DNA from: Eublepharis macularius
Lineage: Eukaryota; Chordata; Lepidosauria; Squamata; Eublepharidae
Assembly (NCBI RefSeq): GCF_028583425.1
Contig: NC_072794.1
Span: forward strand, 26,409,232-26,473,231
Length of the DNA: 64,000 nt
Reading direction: 5' to 3'
The notes below the pieces were generated by a model. It worked only from the letters and a program-made list of their open reading frames with translations, ran no database searches and had not been told where the DNA came from. Positions 56,785-64,000 of the stretch are shown one piece after another. Both the position numbers and the translations under genes were made by a program. Position 1 is the first letter of the stretch. Each line of letters opens with the position of its first letter.

Positions 56785-57578
56785 TTATTTCACCTGCAAG
56801 CAGTTCTCCTGAGGGAGGGTGTTTTCAGGCCACACAGGCAAGACCACGTGTGATATGCGACTCCACAGCCCACTGAGTTTGTCTGTGTCCATATGGTTAT
56901 AAGAACTTGGCATGTGTGAATTGGTAAACTTAGCAGAGAGGAAATCTTTCACTTTCTCCTCAACTTCCAACAGGGTGAGGCTCTTCCCTAGAGACTCCTC
57001 CTCTAGCAGAACAGTTAAGAGTAGAGCAACATCTTTAAATGCTGCATTTTCATGGTCGCAGTACTTGTAAAATATCAAGGTGGAACCTGCGGGCAGTGAC
57101 TCGAACCGATGCACCACTGCTGCCTTCTTGCCTCCCAAGAACCCGGAACTCAGCTCCTCGTCTACAGCAAATTTTACCACATCACTGTCCAGTGTGGCTT
57201 TGCCAGCCCCATCAATTCTGATTGTAGCAGTGCTCTGAGAAGAGGAGAAGGCATCTGCAATCTGGTTGCTTAAACACTTTAGGGCATCTTCAGCTTCTTT
57301 TGCAGCAGCGAGCAATAAGATAGCAGGCTCCAAATGAGGCTGTGACGAGTTGAGGCGTTTCTCAAAGGTGGTTTGGATTCTCTTCCAAAGCCTGCTGTCC
57401 TGACTAGGGTAACTGCTCATGAGCTTTTTCATCTGGGTCTGGAATGCCTGCACGACGTGGTCAATTTCCGGGGTATGGGCTGATGGATGAAAAATATACC
57501 ATCCACCAGCAGCAATGCAAGCGCCCACACACACCAGAATCCATAAAACAGAGTGTCCCTCAGACTGTACACTAGAAC
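56785..57578 (-). CDS. TOR1AIP1: TOR1AIP1 last coding exon: membrane helix and luminal torsin-activator domain
   Basis: A 794-bp exon with acceptor ACTTTGTGTAG, phase 1 in, TAA at 56787-56785. After about ten residues comes one hydrophobic helix ([20 protein letters not shown], 57549-57490), then the luminal domain, an inactive AAA-like fold that activates torsin ATPases in the nuclear envelope lumen. Conserved blocks: [54 protein letters not shown] then [37 protein letters not shown] and the VVLPVWPEN end. The arginine in LWSRISH (56859-56857) corresponds to the reported arginine finger of LAP1/LULL1. Synteny with CEP350 favours TOR1AIP1 over TOR1AIP2, but the luminal domain alone cannot separate them. 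Confidence 0.95.
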
Positions 57579-57964
57579 CTACACAAAGTGATGGGAAGGA
57601 AGAACAGAGAAGACATATAGATTAGTAGTAGCAGATTAGTAGCAGCATTATTTCAACACACGAGGACTTGCGCAATCATGAAAAATCAGACTGCCTCAGA
57701 GAAAAACAGCAACATATAAGAGCTAGTAGTTAGTTATTCTAGCTCATTAGTAAAGTTTTACAGTAAAACAATTTACACACACTACAATAAGCCTTCGAAA
57801 CTAAAATACAACAATTCTGAAAATCCAATGGAATATTTATTTGAAGACACGCACCCTGTTTAAGCAGCCAGATTTAAAGCCAATTTGACAATGAAATGCT
57901 GTCAAGTAGTAAATTTGTGTTGGCTGAGAATAACTTAAATGCTAAACTCCTCCAGACTCAACTG
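57579..57964. other. TOR1AIP1 intronic sequence
   Basis: No further feature. Confidence 0.5.
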
Positions 57965-58490
57965 GTTCCTTACACTGACTTTTGTTTAAATTGTATTTTT
58001 TATTAAATTTTCAAACTTTTACAAACTTCAATAAACCATCAACATTAACAGACAGTTATCGCAAAAAACAACAACCATTTAGTACAAAAGTACGTATCCT
58101 AGTTTAATTTCCAAAATATAAGAAAAGGAAGGAAAAAGGCGGGGGGGGGGGGAGGTATAACATGCTGTACTGCTATTACATAAGACAAAGTAGTTTCACA
58201 AATATGCCAAGGAAAAGTATAGGTCTTCTTTCGCTTTTCCTTTCATTTTAACGTCATTGTTCATTAAAAAAATCAAAAACTGGGAACCATTGTTCTGAAA
58301 GATATGATTTGTAATGAGGATTTTCACGTTGGGCAATTTGATCAGAGATCTTATTCATGATAAAGTGATCCCAAATGTGGGAATGCCAATCGGACACCGT
58401 AGGAAGACTTTTTTGATTCCATTTGGAAGCTATTACTAATTTTGCAATAGCAATTAGAGAGAGGACCAGATTTCGCTTAGGTCCCTTTCA
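57965..58490 (-). mobile_element. L1-type LINE 3' end fragment
   Basis: On the minus strand, a degraded frame reads IAIAKLVIASKWNQKSLPTV and SDWHSHIWDHFIMNKISDQI, resembling the C-terminal tail of L1 ORF2, followed by a 3'UTR with a G/C run (58141-58153) and an A/T-rich end near 57965. 5'-truncated. Confidence 0.6.
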
Positions 58491-59418
58491 CTGATTTGAT
58501 TACATTTGTTGGCTGGAAGAAGGGGTAATTTTAATGAGTATCAAGAGAGAGATGCCATCTATCCAATAGCTTCCTTCTATTCATAACTACTAAAAACCTC
58601 TTGCTCAGGGGAAAAAATGAGAAAAGTGCTTTCATGATCTTTAATCTTGAGCTTCTTCAGTGTTACCCAGGGTTCTGATCCAGTTTTTATCAGGCAGGAC
58701 ACTGTAATTCCTACTGTGTTTTACTAATCCAGGTATGTGTTTTTAGTGAGTCTTCAGTTTTCTCTGAATTCTACGCTAGCTCCAAAAAGTTCAGGCCCAA
58801 AGAAATGAGAAATAATGCAGAACTGATCATCTCCTCATGTTATGAAGAACAAGAAGATCTATTTCTAAGAACAATGCCATCCTTTTTATTGAAAACTAAA
58901 GTTTCCAGAGACTGTCTGACTGTATCAGATATGCTGGTGTTTTGAAGAGTACGATTTGCATATCTTGTGCTTTCCCTTTTTCATGCAGTCTTGGTTACAT
59001 TCCGCTGCTCCTGCACTGGGTTGCCAGACTGAATTGATCTGAAAAACTCCTAGCAAACTTCACCTAGTATGTTTTTCTTCTCACAAGCAGTTTAGGATGG
59101 CATACATAGTTCTTGCGTCCTTTTTAATCCTCAGAACAACTGTGTGTGGTAGTTTAGAATGAGCGAGAAAATGTGTGCATGACTAACCCAAGGCCTCTCA
59201 GAGAGCTTTAAAGCTGAGCAGAGATCTACAGTAGAATTTCCCTGTTCCTAGTATAAAATACTTCTCACTTTACCGCACTGCTATCTAAGCAAGCAGACGC
59301 ACCTGTGCAGTTACGATCAACTTCAAGCTTGTGAAACACTAGAGAATCTGATTGATGTCTGGCTGTATGAACAGACCTGGACCCACATACAGAGTCAGTA
59401 TGGGTATTAAAATCTTAC
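58491..59418. other. TOR1AIP1 intronic sequence
   Basis: No exon or clear repeat recognised. Confidence 0.5.
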
Positions 59419-59481
59419 TTTTAGTAGCAGCTTTAGAACGCTTCTTCAATATGCTGGCTTGAACTGGAGGCTCACCTTCAT
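59419..59481 (-). CDS. TOR1AIP1: TOR1AIP1 internal exon, 63 bp
   Basis: Acceptor CTTCCTTTCAG and donor GTAAG; phase 1 in and out. Reads EGEPPVQASILKKRSKAATK, a basic nucleoplasmic stretch just before the membrane helix. Joins the last exon in frame (A|GT). Identity rests on splice sites, phase and place. Confidence 0.82.
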
Positions 59482-60118
59482 CTGAAAGGAAGTCACAGTA
59501 CAAATACTTTTGGAGTTTTAATCTCTAGAACAAGCTGCCAATGGTGATCAATTAGTAAATTTAGATACAATTACAGTAATTTAACAAGCTCCCTAGAAAA
59601 GCTCTGGAATCTCCAACTTCTTAAGTTTTCAAAAGGAGACTGGCTTCTGTTAAATATACATTCTTTAGAACAGGATACACTGCCTTAAAATGTGACAGTC
59701 ATATCTTGTATACAGAAATAGGTTAGTAAATTACAGAAATGGCATGTATCCTACCAGTCCACTTGGCAAAATCTGAAACAGTCCTCCAACCTAAGGAACC
59801 AGTGAAATGCCACTTGGAAGAAGGCTTCAAGCTTTGCCAAGCAGAATGGTAATATAAATACCAGGGATTCCTTCGACTAAGTTATTGTGAGGAGGGATTC
59901 TGTTTTCCAAACTGAGAAAACAAGGCCAAGTAGATATTCAATCTGCAGGGGTTTAATGCTTTCGGAAATATGTCTGAAGAATAAAATCTTGGAACAAAAC
60001 AAAGTGAGCTAGTTTTGGGTGCCTTCCGTAAGATACCTGGAGTTACAGTGACAGTCTCATCAGTAAATTAAAGCAGATTTGACTTGTGTATTATTTATGT
60101 AAATCTAATTCCAATTGC
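59482..60118. other. TOR1AIP1 intronic sequence
   Basis: No feature recognised. Confidence 0.5.
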
Positions 60119-60680
60119 TTAATTTAAATAAATAGTTCCCTGTGCAAGAAGTAGGTTTGGAATACACACTGCACAAGATGCCAAAGGCCTGGCCAGATGG
60201 TCTTCGGCAGAGTCTGGTTGACCGTCCATCAATAGATAAAGCTGAGTGTCATCAGTGTACAGGTGACAACCCAACTTGAAACTCTGCACCAGCTGGGTGA
60301 AGAGGCACATACAGATGTTGAATAACATCGGGGGGAATATCACCCCCTGCGGCACCCCACACACGAAGGGGTGGCGGGGCGATAACTAGCACCACCCTCT
60401 GTCCCCTGCCGTAGAGGAAGGGAATCAGACACTGCAAGGCCCCCATGGATTCCCATGTCAGCAAGGTGGTAGGTCAACAAATCATGGTCAACAGTGTCAA
60501 ACGCTGCTGTGAGATCTAACAGTATCAGCAGCGCTGGCCCGCCTGGATCCAGATGCCTGTGGAGATTATCTGTGAGGACAACCAATACCATCTCCGTCCC
60601 ATGGCCAGGGCAGAAGCCAGACTGGAATGGGTCCAGGATAGAGAAGTCATCCAGAAAAACTTGTAGTTGCTCCACCACTA
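60119..60680 (-). mobile_element. L2/CR1-superfamily LINE reverse transcriptase fragment
   Basis: On the minus strand, ILDPFQSGFCPGHGTEMVL, LILLDLTAAFDTVDHDLL and, after frame breaks, FKLGCHLYTDDTQLYLLMDG. These are RT motifs including the F-D of motif A and the YxDD box (YTDD). Three overlapping frames are needed, so it is dead. It ends about 100 bp from the 36-bp TOR1AIP1 exon. Confidence 0.85.
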
Positions 60681-60777
60681 AGTGTCAAATACTAACGCTG
60701 TAACGTAAAAAGCAAGCATATTTTCTTATGAGCAGGCATACATACACATGCACACAGAGTAGAAATCATATACTTAC

Positions 60778-60813
60778 TCGGTATTCTCGTTCTCAAGGTT
60801 GTCTTTTGATATT
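60778..60813 (-). CDS. TOR1AIP1: TOR1AIP1 microexon-sized internal exon, 36 bp
   Basis: Acceptor TTCTTTTAATAG and donor GTAAGTA; phase 1 in and out. Reads EYQKTTLRTRIP, joining in frame both ways. Very short but with strong splice sites. It lies between two oppositely oriented LINE fragments. Confidence 0.78.
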
Positions 60814-61379
60814 CTATTAAAAGAAAGATGGTAAGAAAAAAATGAACACATTAGATTCATGGTGAACAACTGTCTTTCTATTTCTAACTAGGATAGTCAC
60901 ATGCATGGGTAAAACAGAGGACTGGTAGCTACCAAGGAGTTGGTAGAGCAGATCTTTCCTTGTCTTCTCCCACTAGCCTGAATTTTGCCCTGAGAAAGCT
61001 CTCCAAGGATCTGGGGGAACCCTCATGAACAAAGTGCACGACAGTACAGGAGGCCAGAGTAAGGATCCTTTGAATTTTCAGAATAAGCAGCAGATTGCTG
61101 ACAGAAGGAAATGATGGGGAAGAATCCACTCTGCCAATCCTTTTTGCAGGCTTTTTTTTACAAGAGCCAATCTAGACAGTCTCATGCAATGCACCCAGGG
61201 CCAACAGTTGTGTATTCCCATCCACAGCATAATGGGAATGTGGCCCACATCAGATGCCTCAGAAGCATCCAGCCTAATGTTGTGGCCAGGAAAATTCTAC
61301 ACTTAATATATGGACAAGTTCAGGGATTCCTAAACGAAGTGGATTGTTTGGAATCAATCCAATATGATTTCTAGTCTGT
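60814..61379. other. TOR1AIP1 intronic sequence
   Basis: No exon recognised. The right part may be 5' sequence of the LINE that is clear from 61380. Confidence 0.4.
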
Positions 61380-62695
61380 CACGAAACTGACAAGGTCTTG
61401 GTCATCCTGATTGATGATCTGCACCAGGAGATAGATGGGGGAGTACAATCCTGTTAATTCTCCTGGACTTCTTGGTGGCTTTTGATACCATTGATCATGC
61501 CATCTTTCTGGACCACCTTTCAAGGCTGAGACTGGGAAGTATGGTTGGGCAATTGCTTCTGTCCTACCTTGAAGGTAGGTTTCAGAGTGTGATGCTGGGG
61601 GACTGCTGTTCTGCCCCTTGGTCTCTTACTTATGGGGTTCCATAAAGTTTTAACTTGTCATCCATGCTTTTCAACATCTATGTAAAGTCACTAGGAGAGG
61701 TGATCTGGAGATCTGGGTTGAGTTGGCACCAAAACGTGGATGACACTCAGCTCTATCTTGCTCTTCCAGTTGATTCCAGAGAGGGTGTGGAAATCATGAA
61801 TAAGTGCCTGGAAGCAGTTTTGGAATGGATGAGGACGTATAACTTAATACCGACAAAATGGAGATGCTGCTGTTGGGGGGAAGGTTTGATCCAAGAAAAG
61901 GGGTATTTCCTGTTCTAGAGGGGGTTGCACTCCCCCTAAAGGAGCAGTTTCGTAGCCTGGAGATGCTGCTGTACCCAAGCCTCCTGTTGGATGAATAGAT
62001 GGCTGTGATAACCAGGGGCGTGTTTCACTTGGGCAGGAAAGAACTTGCCACTGTGTAACATCTAGATTAGATTACTGCAATGCACTGTAGGTGGAGCTGC
62101 CCTTGAAGACTGTCCAGAAGATGCAACTGGTACAGAATGCTGCACCCATAGTGTTGACTGAGTGGGCTACAAGGACGGTATCATTCCAGTCTTGTTCCAT
62201 CTATATTGCCTCCCAATTTGCTTCTGGGCCCATGTATTGCGGGTGCGGGTATTGACATTTAAAGTCCTATATGGCTTGTGACCAGCATATTTTAAGGACT
62301 GCCTTCTCACATATAAACCTACGTGGCCACCCTAATCATCTTTTGGAGGCCTTGCTTCAGGTGCCCCCATCATTTGAGGCTAAACAGGTGACAATCTGAA
62401 AATGGGTCTTCTCAGTCATGGCACCAAGGCTTAGGGACTCCTTACCCAAGAAGATTCACCTGTCTCCCTCTATCATTGTCTTCCACCAGTATGTGAAGAC
62501 TTTATTTCATTTGGTGTTCTCCCAGTGAACTCTTATCGGCCCTCCCTCATTGTGTATAGGTCTATATTTTACAATATTTATATATACATTTCAAATATTA
62601 ATGTTTAAAATATCTGAATATTGGTTCACTCCCTTGGGGACCCTATCTAGGTGGAAGGGTAGCATATAAACATTTTACAAAAATAAAATAAATAT
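61380..62695 (+). mobile_element. L2-like LINE, RT remnant with 3' tail
   Basis: Broken plus-strand frames keep LLDFLVAFDTIDHAIF (motif A region), RFQSVMLGDCCSAPW and NVDDTQLYLALPVDSREGV (degenerate YxDD). Further down lie CTTCTGGGCCCATGTATTGC and ATGGCTTGTGACCAGCATAT, and an end of CCCTATCTAGGTGGAAGGGT...AAAATAAAATAAAT typical of L2-type tails. Many stops: an old copy. Confidence 0.8.
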
Positions 62696-62751
62696 TTCCA
62701 TATGCAACTGGTACTATACAATGAAAAAACCACAAATAGGTCAATTATTAC

Positions 62752-62853
62752 CTTTTATTAACTGGTGTCTCTGAGTTGTTTGATAATTATTAGTAGTATT
62801 TTTAACGTCTGATTTGCTCTCATTCTCATCTTCCTCTTTAGCTGGTGCTCCTT
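62752..62853 (-). CDS. TOR1AIP1: TOR1AIP1 internal exon, 102 bp
   Basis: Acceptor TTTATCTTTTCAG and donor GTAATA; phase 1 in and out. Reads EGAPAKEEDENESKSDV then KNTTNNYQTTQRHQLIK, acidic then basic, as expected of the nucleoplasmic domain, which is poorly conserved in sequence. It joins in frame to 60778-60813. Confidence 0.8.
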
Positions 62854-63060
62854 CTGAAAAGATAAAGGTTTAAAAACATAATTCTAGTGCAGTAAGCAAT
62901 GTATTTTAGTTAGTCTCAGCTTTAGCTTTCAGCTTCAGTCAGTCATATTATGGTATCTAATAGTAAATTTGGTGGCTTGTGCCAATCTTGTAAGGAGCCA
63001 AGACCTGACCCTTGATAGGCATAGTATAGTTTTCCCGCATACTAGTAGGATACTAGTATG
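62854..63060. other. TOR1AIP1 intronic sequence
   Basis: Short intronic stretch; TACTAGTA motifs cluster at 63040-63060 by the truncated hAT copy. Confidence 0.45.
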
Positions 63061-63273
63061 GAGTTGGAATGGAGTTTCGGAACCTCTTGAAAATGGTCAC
63101 ATGGCTGGTGGCTTTGCCCCCTGATCTCCAGACAGAGGGGTCGAGCGGCGCAGACGGCAATCTAAACTCCCCTCTGTCTGGAGATAAGGGGCGGGGCCAC
63201 CAGCCATGTGACCATTTTCTCCGAGGGCAACCCACTGAGTTCCACCACCTCTTTTCCCAGAAAAAAAGCCCTG
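63061..63273. mobile_element. second copy of the CAGGGC foldback hAT, left-truncated
   Basis: Shares AACCTCTTGAAAATGGTCAC, CCTGATCTCCAGACAGAGGG, TGTGACCATTTTCTCC and the right terminus GAAAAAAAGCCCTG with 50835-51094. The left terminus is lost. Its palindrome is lopsided: about 52 bp of arm pair, but the inner part of the left arm is replaced by TCGAGCGGCGCAGACGG. Confidence 0.88.
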
Positions 63274-63659
63274 GCTTAGATTATCATGGAGACTGAGATT
63301 TTAAGAAAGTGGAGTGGCATTTCCAAATGTTCCACTGTAAGTCCAGCTAATTTTCAATGCCTATACATTGAAGTCAATTAGAACTCGATGTAACTAAGAA
63401 AAATAGTTACAATAAACTGTTTTGTACTTCAAGGAACTTTCTAAAAATTGCAATAAAAATACATATGAAGGCAATTAAACTAAGCTATGACTTGTTCCTG
63501 TTTCTAATGGTACCTCTCCATCACCACCGCATGTTGTTTTGCGGCCACTGGAACAATGCAGGATTTAATTATTAATGTTCACAGGAAACTATACTCAATG
63601 AAAGTCATAAATGCCCTCTGAACTACAGTGGATAATATCCAAAAGGAAAGTGATCCAAC

Positions 63660-63704
63660 CTGATTTGTTCAGTGTAGAGTCCTTGCCTTGATCATAATAA
63701 TATC
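63660..63704 (-). CDS. TOR1AIP1: TOR1AIP1 internal exon, 45 bp (most 5' in window)
   Basis: Acceptor CCTCATAG and donor GTTGGA (weaker than the others); phase 1 in and out. Reads YYYDQGKDSTLNKS and joins in frame to 62752-62853. It is short with a non-consensus donor, so confidence is moderate. Confidence 0.6.
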
Positions 63705-63899
63705 CTATGAGGACAGGAAATATTGCTGAAGTTATTAAGCCAATACAGGAAATCAAAAAGCAAAAGGCAGACTGTTCTCTATGGGGCAGCTCTAGCTTCT
63801 ATCTTCAAATAAACTTTAATCCCACTCCACAACCCTTTGGAAGTTTAAGTACAAGCCTCTTATAACTATAAATAAAAGTAAAAAATAATAGCTGGGGAG
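63705..63899. other. TOR1AIP1 intronic sequence
   Basis: No feature recognised. Confidence 0.45.
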
Positions 63900-64000
63900 C
63901 AGGGCATTCCTTGAGCTGGAACGCCCCGGAATGGTGTTCTGGCACCTCTTTAAAATACCCCGTGACTGGTGTCATGTGGGTATTTTTAAAATGGCTTACT
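63900..64000 (+). mobile_element. left end of another CAGGGC hAT-type element, cut by the window
   Basis: CAGGGCATTCCTTGAGCTGG and AACGCCCCGGAATGGTGTTC parallel the left end of 50835 (CAGGGCTTTTTTTCAGCTGG, AACGCAGTGGAACGGAG). It continues past the window. Confidence 0.6.

Noticed and set aside
1..64000. CRISPR arrays, prophage, toxin-antitoxin or operon-like systems
   Set aside because: Nothing in the window has such structure; exon-intron genes and vertebrate repeats account for what is seen.

Overview
This is animal nuclear DNA, and the repeats point to a squamate reptile (a lizard; a gecko is possible but cannot be proved here). Genes are split into short exons with GT/AG splice sites and long introns. 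There is one CpG island. The repeats include tRNA-derived and 5S-rRNA-derived SINEs, CR1 and L2-like LINEs, an L1 tail, a Penelope-like element with a GIY-YIG domain, and several hAT-type DNA elements with 8-bp target duplications. I see no bacterial or phage features and no CRISPR.

Two genes lie head to tail on the minus strand, in the order seen on human chromosome 1q25 (TOR1AIP1 then CEP350). On the right (about 54.6-63.7 kb) is the 3' part of TOR1AIP1 (LAP1): four small in-frame exons, then a last exon carrying the membrane helix and the torsin-activating luminal domain, then a repeat-poor 3'UTR of about 2.1 kb. After an intergenic gap of about 8.7 kb comes a CpG-island promoter at 45.3-45.9 kb. 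CEP350 runs from there to the left edge: a start-codon exon at 33.9 kb and further coding exons down to 0.3 kb. Reading phase is continuous from the ATG through the exon at 2.4 kb, about 1,210 residues of a centrosomal protein that is about 3,100 residues in human. The distal half of CEP350 and the 5' end of TOR1AIP1 lie outside the window.

The rest is intronic or intergenic and full of transposon remains. The best-supported unusual structures are: a 678-bp hAT element starting at position +15 of a CEP350 intron; a 227-bp-arm near-perfect palindrome inside a retroelement nested in an old CR1; a hAT foldback element with perfect 71-bp arms and an asymmetrically eroded second copy; a 174-bp Penelope-type unit with a 13-bp target duplication and hammerhead-like boxes; a 50-bp-period minisatellite; and a run of four frame-neutral TOR1AIP1 exons. 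I found no convincing new biological system; the interest is in transposon structure and its closeness to splice sites and the promoter.
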